A stretch of 64,000 nt of DNA. It comes from Symmachiella dynata. GTDB taxonomy: Bacteria > Planctomycetota > Planctomycetia > Planctomycetales > Planctomycetaceae. Shown here piece after piece: positions 36,420 through 46,709 of this stretch (position 1 is the stretch's first letter; each line of letters begins with the position of its first letter). The stretch covers positions 3,587,001 to 3,651,000 of the forward strand of contig NZ_CP036276.1 in NCBI RefSeq assembly GCF_007747995.1, written 5' to 3'. A program made the translations under genes and the position numbers. Under the pieces are notes generated by a model. The model made no database searches, was not told where the DNA came from, and saw only the letters and a list, made by a program, of their open reading frames with translations.

Positions 36420-38750
36420 TTAACGTCGTCCGCGTCGTCCTTTACGCAAGGCATTGGAACCGCGATCAGCGCCGCGTCCACGGTCTTTGCCTCTTCCACC
36501 AGGAGCAAAGCCTCGATCGTCTTCGCCTGTGTCTCTGAGGTCTTCGTATTGTTTACGAACACCCGTGAGGATCCCTTCCAGCCGCTCGCGTTCTCTTTCT
36601 TGTGACAGAGAGTCCAAGCGAGCTGCAGAACCGTCTTCCTTGACGACGAGTGCTTCAGAAGGAATACCGATTGATGTATCTCGATCGGTGCGAATGCCTC
36701 GACGGTTCCCCAGAGCTGCCTTGAGGTCCGGGTGGTCCGCCAAGTTGATCGTGGGTTCTTCAGTGGCATCGACCAAGGCCATGCTGCTTGTAAAGGTGGC
36801 GAGTTCGCTATCGAAACTCGGTTTGGCAAGATTCAGCACCAGCGTGTTTTTCGTGCCGCCAAGGAATTGGCCGAATATGACCCGCATTTTGTCGTTAATG
36901 ACGGTGCCCAGTTCTTGATGCCATTGATAAATTTCAAAGTTGGCACCGTTGCGGCCCGGTGCATCACCGATGGTCGCGTTGGCGACAAAAGCGTGCGTGT
37001 CGGGAGGAATGACGACCACTTGTGACGGTTCACTCCAATCGGATTCACGCGTTTCTCCTTGGATCACCGCTTCATCGTCGACTTGTTCGCGTTCGTACGC
37101 CTCAAAAGCAGGGTTATTGAAGATCAGCTTCACGCGATAACGATACGCTTCACCCGGTTTGACAGTGAAGTCTAGATAACGAAATAACAAGACGCGTCCA
37201 ATAGCGGCTTGAATTCCTTGAGTTTGCAGGGGATCATCCAGTACGTCTAACATATTTCGCTGACGGTTGACCGCCATGCGATTTCGAACGTTTCTACGGT
37301 TACCTCGGGTTCTACCAAAACCGAGACTACTTCTGCCGTCACCATCGTCATCCTCATTGCGGCCACGCAGCATGCTTCTGCCGCGAAGTCCGCGGCCCCT
37401 TCCAGAGCCTCCTCCGCGTGTGATATCAAGACCGGTATAAGCACCGCCTGCCGGGGGGGCTTCGAGGCCGAAAATTTCCTTGACGCGATCATCAATAGTT
37501 TTGGGGGACTGACTGACCTTCTCACGGAGCTTTTTCATCTGCTCTTCCGTGGCGCGATTACGGAGCTCGGAGATTTCCATTTGCAACTCGGAAAAGCCTC
37601 CCTTTTTGCTGTTATCATTTCGCTCCAGTTCATCAGCCTGTTCTCGCAGACTCGTGATCATGCTTTCAAGTTGTTCGCGCTCATCATCCGAGAGTTTGAA
37701 TTGCTCCAGTCGTGGATGGGTCGCTTCTTCAGTCCAATATCCTTCCAACCGAGGTGGCAGAGGCATTGTGATGTAGTGGTTGGTGACCCGTGGATCGAGG
37801 ATTGGCAACGCAAATCCTGAAGCATCGGCGAGCACGCGGACCGCTTCTTCGATGTCCAACTCTTCCCAGTTCTCTTCTCTCCAGGGATTCTCGCCAGGGA
37901 CGGCACGTTGACGTTGGATTCGAAAACCGCGGAATTCCAAATGTTGGTCCGCATCGCTGGGGAGTGGCAATCGCAGTGCGCGAGCCAAATTCAATCGTTG
38001 CTGCCGGACATCAAACAATCCACGGATTGCAGCAAAGCGTTGACCCCGTGCTTGGGTGTAAGCGACCTCCTCGTAATCGTCTCCGAACCGGTTATTGCGT
38101 GAGCCGGTTCCGCGTCGGCGTAGACCGTTGGGGCGCCGGCCACGAATGTTCAGGTTCACACCGCCATCACCATCATCATCGTCATCGTCTCTCCCTTTTC
38201 CAGCGTTCGGGACACCACGTCGCCGGTACCGGTCTTCACGTCGCTTTCTACTCAAGTCGAGGTTGTCAGTTGCATCCCCTTCTACATCGCGGCCAGTTTC
38301 GGCGGCCAATTGATCGGGATACATCGCGGCCTGTTCCGGCGACAATTCCATCAAGAAAACACCTGCGCTCGCCACCAACTCCTCAACAGGGCTCCATTTG
38401 GTATCGGTGATGAGTTCTAATGGCTTTACGAGCGGTTCGATAAACGGAACGCGGTATTCATAAGGTGCGATATTCATATTCGCGACCAACGATTCGGCCT
38501 GTCCGAGAAAATCTTGCAGCGGGACTTCTGCTTGCTTGTCCTCTGGCCAATTACTTTGGGCAATTTGCGTCTTGGCGTCGGCGACCTCTGCTTCTAATTC
38601 CGCAGGTGTGCGTTCATCACGCGACCAGTCGGTCGAGACGAGGGCGATCAAAATAATTGCGGCGACACATGCCGCGCCTATTTTCTCCCCATGATTGACG
38701 AAAAACGCCTTGATGTTCTTGCCCTTCAGCATGTCACCGAGATTTTTCAC
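36420..38750 (-). CDS. Unknown single-pass membrane protein of the PilM operon
   Basis: A protein of about 776 residues that I do not recognise. One predicted transmembrane helix (about residues 24-41) follows a short basic cytoplasmic segment. The rest should lie outside the inner membrane. It contains an Asp-rich stretch, several Arg/Gly-rich linkers, a coiled-coil region ('ERNDNSKKGGFSELQMEISE'), a beta-rich domain near the C-terminus ('RYRVKLIFNNPAFEAYEREQ'), and an RG-rich tail. The frame opens at 38807, but the GTG at 38750 has GAGGAG 6 nt upstream and places the helix in a standard position. As third gene after pilM, it occupies the place of PilO/PilP-type alignment-complex subunits, but no sequence match is evident. 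Confidence 0.8.
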   Translation of the reverse strand: MKNLGDMLKGKNIKAFFVNHGEKIGAACVAAIILIALVSTDWSRDERTPAELEAEVADAKTQIAQSNWPEDKQAEVPLQDFLGQAESLVANMNIAPYEYRVPFIEPLVKPLELITDTKWSPVEELVASAGVFLMELSPEQAAMYPDQLAAETGRDVEGDATDNLDLSRKRREDRYRRRGVPNAGKGRDDDDDDGDGGVNLNIRGRRPNGLRRRGTGSRNNRFGDDYEEVAYTQARGQRFAAIRGLFDVRQQRLNLARALRLPLPSDADQHLEFRGFRIQRQRAVPGENPWREENWEELDIEEAVRVLADASGFALPILDPRVTNHYITMPLPPRLEGYWTEEATHPRLEQFKLSDDEREQLESMITSLREQADELERNDNSKKGGFSELQMEISELRNRATEEQMKKLREKVSQSPKTIDDRVKEIFGLEAPPAGGAYTGLDITRGGGSGRGRGLRGRSMLRGRNEDDDGDGRSSLGFGRTRGNRRNVRNRMAVNRQRNMLDVLDDPLQTQGIQAAIGRVLLFRYLDFTVKPGEAYRYRVKLIFNNPAFEAYEREQVDDEAVIQGETRESDWSEPSQVVVIPPDTHAFVANATIGDAPGRNGANFEIYQWHQELGTVINDKMRVIFGQFLGGTKNTLVLNLAKPSFDSELATFTSSMALVDATEEPTINLADHPDLKAALGNRRGIRTDRDTSIGIPSEALVVKEDGSAARLDSLSQERERERLEGILTGVRKQYEDLRDTGEDDRGFAPGGRGKDRGRGADRGSNALRKGRRGRR

Positions 38751-38904
38751 GGCTGACTCCTCGCTTGGTTCCAAGTCGTATGGAAAGTGTCCGGTGTGCA
38801 GCGCCACATTGCCGGAGTATCGTCAATTAAAAATCGTAAGTTGTGACCGCACCTATTGGTTTTGGCCGTTATGCTGATGGGCTCACGCGATGAACCCGCA
38901 GCAG

Positions 38905-40452
38905 TTACCGTTCCCCTTTTCCGTCGCCGATCCGTAGCAAGCCATTTCCAGTGCCACGGCCAGTTCCGCCGGGACGATTTCGGCCGCGACGGCTGCCCCC
39001 GAAACCGTACTGTCCTTCTGCCTGCTTCATTTGATCTGTGATGTTGCGCAACAACTCGATGTCATCCAATTCGTCCGAACGGAAACTGGGGTTAGCTTCC
39101 GCCATCGCGTTTTGTGGTGAATCGGTGGTCGACCCATCTGCAACAAGCCCTGGCTGTTGTTCTTCTGCGGATGTGTTTGGCCCTTGATTGATCGATTTGA
39201 AGATCCGCATCGTACCGGTGATCTCTACTGTTGCCTCATAGGGTCGCGCATTCGGTTGGAATTGTCCTGTGGAACCCATGAAAATGTTGTCATTCTCATC
39301 CTCGTCTAATTCACGACCATGCTTGCTCCCGCCGCCTCTTTTCGTGTTGCTTCCATTGGTGAGCTCCACACGCAGAATCTTGATCGGCCAGGGGGAATCA
39401 GAAAGGGAGGCGAGCAAGTCGGGCATTCGGCGGTGGTCCATTTCGACGACCATGTTGAATGCACGCGTGTTGTACTGGTCCAGTTCCTGAACGTACCGAC
39501 GTACTTCTTTGGGTTGGAACTCCGGATCGTTCTGTGATTCTGCGGCGGCAAAAGGATCCACGTCGGATCCGGACTCTCTGGCCAGTTCGACGGCGTCTAG
39601 GAAAAAATTCTCAGCCATCGCGGGGGTATCGTCGATGAAACCGCTGATTCCTGAGCCTCTCGTGACGCCCTTTTTGCCTTTGGCACGTCCTTTTTTGTCC
39701 CGCCTGACCTCTTCATCTCCCGCGTCTTTGGCCGGCGGCTCAGTGGTTTGAGAACCCTTAAACGTGTCCAATTCCTCCTTGTGGGCCAATCCTCCGAGCA
39801 GCTCCAAATATTTGATCTTCGTAATGACCGCATCGGACCGATTTTCAACACCATCGTTGACATCTGCAATCGCTTCTAGCAGGCTTCGGTACAGCCAGAT
39901 GTCCTGTTGTGCCTCACGCATTTGCTTGGTCGTAGGGGCGATGTCCCCCCACTTTTCAACAGGAAGATTTTCGACTGAAAAATCGACGATGCCCAACACG
40001 GGCTGCTTACCCGTTTCAACGTCCAGTTTCCCAAATCGGATCGGATCTACGATCAACCACACTTCGGCCCATTCCCGATGATAGGCTCTTGAAAAGTAGA
40101 TGTCCCGCAGATCCAACGGGATCTCGTCATTAGGGCCCAACTTCGCCATCGCATTGGCGATGACCGGCGGCCAAGTCTTTAGGTTGATTTGTCCTGCTGC
40201 CAATTTCTCCCAGGCTGCGTCGATGAGCTCTTGTTGCTCGGTATTGATCTCCTTCACACCATTAATCCAAGTGTCATTGACCAGTTCGCCCTTCGGGATT
40301 GACTGATAGGCCTGATTGATTTCGCTTTTGCGAGTAGAAATGGCAGAAGCGGCATCTCCCGAGCCAATCCACCACCCCACCAGCGGTACGATCAACGCGA
40401 TGGCCAACAGCATCCAAAACCGATAGACAAGGATTTCGCGAAGTTTATCCAT
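38905..40452 (-). CDS. PilO/GspM-position single-pass membrane protein
   Basis: A 515-residue protein with a single N-terminal transmembrane helix (about 12-29: 'FWMLLAIALIVPLVGWWIG') preceded by a short cytoplasmic segment, then a long periplasmic region and a Gly/Arg-rich tail. This is the topology of PilO or GspM, but the size is more than double and no conserved motif is visible. It sits 89 bp downstream of pilM and 154 bp upstream of the third operon gene. The AGGA before the ATG at 40452 supports the start. Assignment as an alignment-complex subunit rests on position and topology only. Confidence 0.8.
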   Translation of the reverse strand: MDKLREILVYRFWMLLAIALIVPLVGWWIGSGDAASAISTRKSEINQAYQSIPKGELVNDTWINGVKEINTEQQELIDAAWEKLAAGQINLKTWPPVIANAMAKLGPNDEIPLDLRDIYFSRAYHREWAEVWLIVDPIRFGKLDVETGKQPVLGIVDFSVENLPVEKWGDIAPTTKQMREAQQDIWLYRSLLEAIADVNDGVENRSDAVITKIKYLELLGGLAHKEELDTFKGSQTTEPPAKDAGDEEVRRDKKGRAKGKKGVTRGSGISGFIDDTPAMAENFFLDAVELARESGSDVDPFAAAESQNDPEFQPKEVRRYVQELDQYNTRAFNMVVEMDHRRMPDLLASLSDSPWPIKILRVELTNGSNTKRGGGSKHGRELDEDENDNIFMGSTGQFQPNARPYEATVEITGTMRIFKSINQGPNTSAEEQQPGLVADGSTTDSPQNAMAEANPSFRSDELDDIELLRNITDQMKQAEGQYGFGGSRRGRNRPGGTGRGTGNGLLRIGDGKGER

Positions 40453-40541
40453 GATTGAGATTCCTGCTTTGACTCGATATTTGCAATGTGCGCCGGAATG
40501 TGTTGAACGTGACGCAATAAGTCCCGACTGAGACCCATTTG

Positions 40542-42809
40542 CTAATTGGTTTCGTTCCCAGCCGGGGATGCTGGCGTCGCATCGGCCGCCGGTTCACCTG
40601 GCGTCGGCGAAGTGTCGTTTGTCCCATTGGTTTCACCTGTTCCGGGTGCTTGATCAGCACTTCCCGCTTCGCCCGTTTCCGCATCTCCGGCCGATTCAGC
40701 GAAAGCGGGATCAACGTCTTTCCGCAATTTGAAGGGGGTCGGCTGCCAGACAAATTGAATTTGAAATTGTGTCAGTGGCACTTCCCAATACTCGATCTCT
40801 GTCATCGTCGGGTTGATCGTGGGGAGCGTATCCGTACTGATGGTTGGCTTAGCAATACTACCACTCCCTCCACCCCTACTGCGACGTTTGCCTTTGTCTC
40901 GGAAGAAATCGTCCTCCGCACCAAAGTTGGAAGCACCTCGGGAACGGCCGCGATCATTTTTCGCTATTCGGTCGTCGATGATTTGCCCAGGCTTAGGAAT
41001 CAGGTTCGGTAAGCGTTGTTCCTTGGATGCGAAAGCCAAGACGGGATGCGTAATGCCAATTTTTCGAACCGGGATCTCAGCCAGCACTTTGTCCTGTTGC
41101 ACGGTCCACTGTTTCAGGTTCTCCAAAATGGTTTCACGAATCCATTTCCGATTAGTAAATCGGGGGTCGTCTTCTTTGTAGCTGTGCTGGCAGCTCAACA
41201 TGACCAAATAACCAGGACCGTCAGGTGCAAGCTTTTGGTCGTCCTCTCGCATCTCGGCTTTCTGTGCATCGGTGAGTTCGACGTACCATTCGGTTAAATC
41301 ATCAATAAACCGGACTCGAATTGAATTGATCTGAATCCGCTTCTTTTTGGAGGGGTCGTCGGACTCGACGCCTTCATCGCCCACTTCGCGCGGCAAGCAC
41401 TCGTTGATTGCCTTGTAAAGTTCAGGCCAATAGACGCGGTCCTCTTCGACACCAACCAGCGTATCTCCCGTCTGCCGTAATGCCGCGTTGGCGGAGGTGG
41501 CTGAGGCATAATTTGATTTAAAACTTTCGGCCTGTTGTTTCACCTGCTTGGCACGTTCCTCGGCGCTGGACCAGATGTCCTTCTCCACCGATGCCATCAC
41601 GCTGGTGTAGCCGATGGCTGAAAGTGTAAAGCCGACCAACAACGACGCGGCTGCCGCGATCGCCCACGGCTTTTTCTTACGGATCAAGCGTTCGGTTGTG
41701 ATCTCAGGCGGCAAGAGTGACGTGTGAATCCGTGTCAAACCCAGCGATTGCAACGCCAAACCGTAGGGGACGGCAAAACTCATGATGTTGTCTTGGAACA
41801 ACGGCGCCCGCAGCACGGCATCGCCCGAAACCGCATCGAACGAATGCACGCGGTCGACCTGATATTGCAGGTTCTGCTGTAGGAATTTTTGCAAACCGGC
41901 CAACTTGAAGCCGTTGCCCACCCCCACAACTTTTTCGATCTTGGCGTCTTTGTTGACGCTGGAGAAGTACCCGATTGAGCGACGAATTTCCGAGACATAG
42001 TCGTTAAAGACCGGCCGCAGTGCTTGGAACACTGAACGAGGATCCGGAGATTTGGTCGCGTTGCATTTCAAGTGCTCCGCCTTAGCGAAGGTCAGTTTCA
42101 GGTCTTTCGTCAACGCCCGCGTAAAGTGGTTGCCACCGATAGGAACGTTACGCAACCAAATTTTTTGTCCGTTGGTGACCAGCAGGGTGGTATTATCCGC
42201 CCCCATGTCGAGCACAATCGTGTAATCGGCATCAGGATCAACCGGATCATCCTTGCCCAGATCCATTTGGTCGTAGCAGAGGAAGTTGTACAACGCCAAC
42301 GGCGAAATCTGGATCGACTCGACTTCAACCAATTGATCCAGGAATGGTTGCAGAGTTTGTTGGACTTGGTCGCGTTTCATCGCGAACAGGCCCACCTCCG
42401 CATCCAACATGAATCCGCCTTCTTCGGTCCCGCTGCCCAGCGGCTGGTAGTCCCAGATGACGTCTTCCAGGGCGAAAGGGATTTGTTGTCGCGCTTCGTA
42501 TTTGACGATCTCCGCCACTTTACTCGACTCGACCGGCGGTAACTGAATGAAGCGGGCCAAAGCGGTTTGCCCCGGAACGCTGATGCTGATCAGATCGCCT
42601 TCGACATTATTGCGAGTCAAAAACGTGTCGAGCGCTTCGTGGATCAACGCTTCCGGATTGGCGTCAGGCTGCGAAAGAATCTTGGGATGCGCGACAAAAT
42701 CGAATGCCGTCGCAACGACTTGATCGGCAGCCTCCGAATACTCCAGGCGGATTGCTTTCAGCCCAGCCTGCCCGATTTCGATTCCCCATGCCGCACGTGT
42801 GTCAGCCAT
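40542..42809 (-). CDS. pilM: PilM-like ATPase fused to a PilN-like membrane domain
   Basis: A 755-residue protein. The N-terminal ~370 residues are an actin-like PilM ATPase: 'WGIEIGQAGLKAIRLEYS', the family signature 'VKYEARQQIPFALEDVIWDY', and the phosphate-binding segment 'VLDMGADNTTLLVTNG'. A transmembrane helix follows (about 379-401), then a PilN-like coiled-coil/periplasmic part and a Ser/Thr/Pro/Gly-rich tail. In most bacteria PilM and PilN are separate proteins; here they appear joined. The product should sit at the inner membrane as the platform of a type IV pilus or type II secretion-like machine. It is the first gene of a three-gene operon ended by the terminator at 36343. No assembly ATPase, secretin or prepilin peptidase gene is nearby. 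Confidence 0.9.
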   Translation of the reverse strand: MADTRAAWGIEIGQAGLKAIRLEYSEAADQVVATAFDFVAHPKILSQPDANPEALIHEALDTFLTRNNVEGDLISISVPGQTALARFIQLPPVESSKVAEIVKYEARQQIPFALEDVIWDYQPLGSGTEEGGFMLDAEVGLFAMKRDQVQQTLQPFLDQLVEVESIQISPLALYNFLCYDQMDLGKDDPVDPDADYTIVLDMGADNTTLLVTNGQKIWLRNVPIGGNHFTRALTKDLKLTFAKAEHLKCNATKSPDPRSVFQALRPVFNDYVSEIRRSIGYFSSVNKDAKIEKVVGVGNGFKLAGLQKFLQQNLQYQVDRVHSFDAVSGDAVLRAPLFQDNIMSFAVPYGLALQSLGLTRIHTSLLPPEITTERLIRKKKPWAIAAAASLLVGFTLSAIGYTSVMASVEKDIWSSAEERAKQVKQQAESFKSNYASATSANAALRQTGDTLVGVEEDRVYWPELYKAINECLPREVGDEGVESDDPSKKKRIQINSIRVRFIDDLTEWYVELTDAQKAEMREDDQKLAPDGPGYLVMLSCQHSYKEDDPRFTNRKWIRETILENLKQWTVQQDKVLAEIPVRKIGITHPVLAFASKEQRLPNLIPKPGQIIDDRIAKNDRGRSRGASNFGAEDDFFRDKGKRRSRGGGSGSIAKPTISTDTLPTINPTMTEIEYWEVPLTQFQIQFVWQPTPFKLRKDVDPAFAESAGDAETGEAGSADQAPGTGETNGTNDTSPTPGEPAADATPASPAGNETN

Positions 42810-43623
42810 TGATTCTATTCTCCCTCGCCGCGGCGATATTCTCGTTCCCGCAGGTCACCCAAATGTCATTCGCAAAAGCCGATTGTCGGTCCGGACTTTA
42901 TTTCGGCTCCCGAAACCCGACCCCGAAAAATGAATCTGATTATCGACCCTAAGCGCAAGCTATCACAGCATTTCTATCGAAGTCAACCAAAAAGAGACAG
43001 ACTTCGGCGTTTTCGCTAACTTCGCACTGTTTCTTATTCTATGATGCCTCGGTCGACTGTGTTGATTCAAGCCGAGTCGGAGTAGATTTGATAACTTGCC
43101 ACAAATCATTCTCGTCGGCCAACCACAGTCAGGGTTGTGATGAATACGATTCTTGTGACGAATAATCCGCAAAACAGACGAGTGATTAGCCCGGTCTATG
43201 AATGCCGGCTAGATTTGCAATTTTTAAAGTGTCACTCATTTCGACGTTGTTCGTCGTACCAAAGTTCCCAGAAAAACACGAAGTCGCCAAAATTCCGCCT
43301 CTAACCCCGTTGTCCCCACCATTTTGATCGAACAAATTCTCGAACAGGCGCCCTAAATTCGCACCGGACTGCCGAAGGATAAAGTTTACCCCCTTTGCGC
43401 TCGGGCAAGCCCCCTGTGCGCTCAGATAAGACGGTATACCCTGGGTAATACGCAAAACGGTGTGAAAGATTTCATGCGCGACGACATTGTTTTTGGCAGC
43501 GACCTACGGGAAACGTTCCGGCGTACTTCGGAATCGACAACGATCCGGCTATGATGCAGTCTGTGGATTGCGCCGCAATTTTCCTGTTTCTCCGGACCAC
43601 CAATAGAAGCGTTATCTTTGGAA
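42810..43623. other. Long intergenic region with a possible decayed metallopeptidase fragment
   Basis: About 810 bp between the pilM and GH38-like genes. On the minus strand, 43500-43186 encodes a continuous stretch containing HEIFH (43462-43476), an HExxH-type zinc-binding motif. It is preceded in frame by a TAG and has no start codon before the motif, so it is not an intact gene. It may be a decayed peptidase remnant or coincidence. Otherwise I see nothing recognisable. Confidence 0.3.
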
Positions 43624-46527
43624 ATGGCACTCGAAGATCTGATCATCCTCATTCCCAGCCACAGTCTAGAAGACTTTCCGACTGACCTGACTGAAGAGTC
43701 CGCTGCTGGGCTGCTCAACGCATTTTGCATCACATGGCATCCGCGGCTTCTGGCCGAGGCGGAGGTCATTCCGCGGTGGCATCGTGCGGATGACCCGCCG
43801 GAACTGGTACAAAACCGGTTGGTGATCATCCCGGAATGTAGCCATGACTGGGCGCCCCACGGCTGGGCAGCCCAAGCGCGCGAAGCGGGTTGTTTGGTGC
43901 TGGAGAATATGCATGACCGTCAGGAAATGCTCACGGCCGCTTTGGAATGGGGGCAAACCGACGATGCCGAACCGCCGCCCGAGGTCGATGCGGAATTGGC
44001 GGCCGATTTTCTAGCTGTCGGTTTTTGTTATCTGCAGACCGAACTTTTGGCCCGGCACATGCGGCACTACAGCAATTTGGACGAGGTCCATTTGCAACGC
44101 GAAGCGGTCGCTGCGGCACAGGCAGCAGTTGCCGGCGACGATGCGATCGCCCGCAATCATCTGCGGAGTTGTTTTGAAGTGCTCGCCGATGCGCGTGAGC
44201 GGTTTTATCCGGTTGACTGCTATTTGATTGACCTTTGTCTGCTGATTCCCCGATTAGCCGATGAGCACATGACCGACGTGCTCAATACACTCAATCCCGT
44301 CAATGTCATGGTGACAGCCGAAGACATGCAGGAAATCGCTGAGAAAGATCCCGTCTTAGTCGAATTATTGCGTGAGACCTGGGAGCGGGGAACGGCTGAG
44401 GTGATCGGTGGGGAGTATCAGGAGGCCAGCACGCAATTGTTGCCGCTGGAATCGGTGTTGTGGCAGTTTGAACAGGGGATTCGTGTATTTGAGTCGCTGT
44501 TTCATCGTCGCCCCACCGTTTGGGGACGTCGGCGATTTGGCGTGGCGGCGCAATTGCCGCAGATTTTAGACAAGCACAACTTCGAGGCGGCAATGCATGT
44601 CGCCCTGGACGATGGGCTTTATCCTGACGAGGAGCAAAGCAAAATCCGTTGGGAAGGCTGCGACGGTTCCGTGATCGACGCCATCACCCGCATTCCGCTG
44701 GCAGGCGACAGCGCAACCAGTTTCCTGCGCTTTCCCGAACGTATGGCGGAGTCGATGGATCAGGACCACGTCGCCACGGTGGTCTTTGCGCGGTGGCCGG
44801 AAGTTCAATCACCCTGGATGGACGACCTCCGCCGCATGCAGGCCTATGCACCGGCGCTGGGAAAATACGTGACGTTGCAGGACTACTTCCAACAGACCGA
44901 CAGCCCAGGCCGGCTCTCAGCGTTTAAGGCGAATGAATACCTGACGCCGTTTTTTATACAGGCAGTCGCCCGGCAAGAAAAAAATCCGAGCAGTCGCTAT
45001 GCCGATCACCTAAAGCGACGGCAACGATTGCAATCCGCCAAATGGTTCACCGCACTCGATCACGTCCTCCGCGGGCAATCGTTGCTTGAACCTGTCTTGG
45101 CGGACGTCGAGCGGCTGGTGGAATTGGCGGGACCCGATACGGAATCGGAGACGCAATCCGAAGCCAATGACGCGCTCGCCGATGTCGAACGGTCCGCGCC
45201 CCGACAGTTGGCTGGGTTAATCACACAATGGGGAGCAGAGCAGACGGGGTATTTGGTGCTCAATCCGTTGGGCTTCGCGCGGTCGGTCCAAGTCGACTTG
45301 CCGGAACTGGAGCACCCTCCCGCAGTAGAAGGCATGGTCAAACGCGTGCAATGGGACGCGCGAACGCGGGCGGCCATTGTCGAAGTCCCCGGCATGGGGT
45401 TCGCTTGGGTAACCGCTGGAAACGGAAACGTCGAGCCAACGCAAGCTCCCAACGAACTGCCGTTGGCTGAGCCGAATTTGCTGCGGAATGAGTTTTTTGA
45501 ATTGCTGCTCAACGAACAATCCGGCGGCATCCAACGCCTCAAGGGGCACGGACGCAAGCCCAACCGGCTGAGCCAACAAATCACCTATCGCTATCTCCAC
45601 GAACGCAAACTCCCCGATCCCGATGCAAGTGGCGAAGAGATCTCGACCGCTTATGCGGAGATGCGGCTCAAATCGAGCAAAGTGATCAGCACCGGTCCGT
45701 CAATGGGCGAGATTTTGGCGACGGGCGAGATCGTCGATCAACAGACCGACAAGGTATTGGCACGATTTGAGCAGACGTTCCGTGTCTGGCGATCCGTGCC
45801 GCGTGTGCAAATTGATTTGACATTGGACGTCGACCATCTGCCCGACAGCAACCCTTGGCTCGACTATTACACCATGCGGATCGCCTGGAACGATAGCGCC
45901 GCGTCGCTGACCCGCGGAGTGTTGCACGGGGCACAGGATATTAAAGACGAACGCTTTGAGAATCTGCACTACTTAGAAATTGCCAACAGCGACGAACGGA
46001 CAACAATTCTGAATCACGGCGTGCCGTTTCAGCGGACCACGGGAATGCGAATGGTCGACTACATTCTCATCGCCGCTGGAGAAACGCAGCGAACCTTTCA
46101 GTTCGACATCTGTTTGGATGAGAACTTTCCCATGCAAGCCGCTATGGATACGCTCACGCCGCCGGCAGTGATTCCCTCAACCATCGCTCCCCGCGGCGGA
46201 GCACAGACCGGTTGGTTCTTCAACGTCGATGCCAAAAGCGTACAATTGCTAGACATTCTGCCGCTCCGCGAACCCCCCTCTCCTGACCTAGCGGAGTGGG
46301 ATCGTTCGGAGGTCGAAACAACACCACACGGAAACGGCTTCGCACTGCGACTCGTGGAAACCGAAGGCCGCGCCGTCCGCGTCAAACTCCGCTGTTTCCG
46401 CGACCCAGTCGAAGCCCGCCAACGCGACTTCCAAGGCCGCACGATCAGCGATGTCATGATCGAAGGCGATGCGGTGCTCATTGATATGACGGCTTATGAA
46501 ATTGCGGATATTGAATTGCGGTTTTAG
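43624..46527 (+). CDS. Glycoside hydrolase family 38-like protein
   Basis: A 967-residue soluble protein without a signal peptide. The N-terminal part (about 1-150) is unfamiliar. The middle shows alpha-mannosidase-like catalytic-domain features: 'WERGTAEVIGGEYQEASTQL' and 'FEQGIRVFESLFHRRPTVWG'. The C-terminal half carries the beta-domain signatures 'YLVLNPLGFARSVQVDLPEL' and 'NEFFELLLNEQSGGIQRLKG', which are characteristic of GH38. I cannot place the catalytic aspartate with confidence, so activity is uncertain and a non-catalytic or altered-specificity role is possible. TTG at 43618 and ATG at 43624 are both in frame; the ATG is chosen. Confidence 0.78.
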   Translation: MALEDLIILIPSHSLEDFPTDLTEESAAGLLNAFCITWHPRLLAEAEVIPRWHRADDPPELVQNRLVIIPECSHDWAPHGWAAQAREAGCLVLENMHDRQEMLTAALEWGQTDDAEPPPEVDAELAADFLAVGFCYLQTELLARHMRHYSNLDEVHLQREAVAAAQAAVAGDDAIARNHLRSCFEVLADARERFYPVDCYLIDLCLLIPRLADEHMTDVLNTLNPVNVMVTAEDMQEIAEKDPVLVELLRETWERGTAEVIGGEYQEASTQLLPLESVLWQFEQGIRVFESLFHRRPTVWGRRRFGVAAQLPQILDKHNFEAAMHVALDDGLYPDEEQSKIRWEGCDGSVIDAITRIPLAGDSATSFLRFPERMAESMDQDHVATVVFARWPEVQSPWMDDLRRMQAYAPALGKYVTLQDYFQQTDSPGRLSAFKANEYLTPFFIQAVARQEKNPSSRYADHLKRRQRLQSAKWFTALDHVLRGQSLLEPVLADVERLVELAGPDTESETQSEANDALADVERSAPRQLAGLITQWGAEQTGYLVLNPLGFARSVQVDLPELEHPPAVEGMVKRVQWDARTRAAIVEVPGMGFAWVTAGNGNVEPTQAPNELPLAEPNLLRNEFFELLLNEQSGGIQRLKGHGRKPNRLSQQITYRYLHERKLPDPDASGEEISTAYAEMRLKSSKVISTGPSMGEILATGEIVDQQTDKVLARFEQTFRVWRSVPRVQIDLTLDVDHLPDSNPWLDYYTMRIAWNDSAASLTRGVLHGAQDIKDERFENLHYLEIANSDERTTILNHGVPFQRTTGMRMVDYILIAAGETQRTFQFDICLDENFPMQAAMDTLTPPAVIPSTIAPRGGAQTGWFFNVDAKSVQLLDILPLREPPSPDLAEWDRSEVETTPHGNGFALRLVETEGRAVRVKLRCFRDPVEARQRDFQGRTISDVMIEGDAVLIDMTAYEIADIELRF

Positions 46528-46539
46528 GTTTTTAGAAAG

Positions 46540-46696
46540 AATCACCACGGAGGCACGGAGGACACGGAGAAAGTAAAAAGACTTTAGGCTTTAGTCCGTA
46601 GGCCTTAGGAAAACATCTGTGTGCCAAATCCTAATGCCTACAGTCTCAAGCCTATAGCCTAGTTGTCTCTGTGTCCTCCGTGCCTCCGTGGTGAAA
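46540..46696. mobile_element. MITE-like palindromic element
   Basis: A 157-bp imperfect palindrome. The outer arm caccacggaggcacggagga (from 46542) is mirrored by its complement at 46670-46696. Inner arms (aggctttagtccgtagg... and ...cctatagcct) also pair. No coding capacity. A single arm of the same family occurs at 1196-1221. It lies between the GH38-like gene and cmk. It resembles small non-autonomous repeats mobilised in trans, but no partner transposase is visible. Confidence 0.7.
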
Positions 46697-46709
46697 TAAT
46701 TACAATAGT

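Noticed and set aside
44306-46548. Minus-strand frames opposite the GH38-like gene
   Set aside because: They mirror the codon structure of the plus-strand gene and show no ribosome sites or domains.
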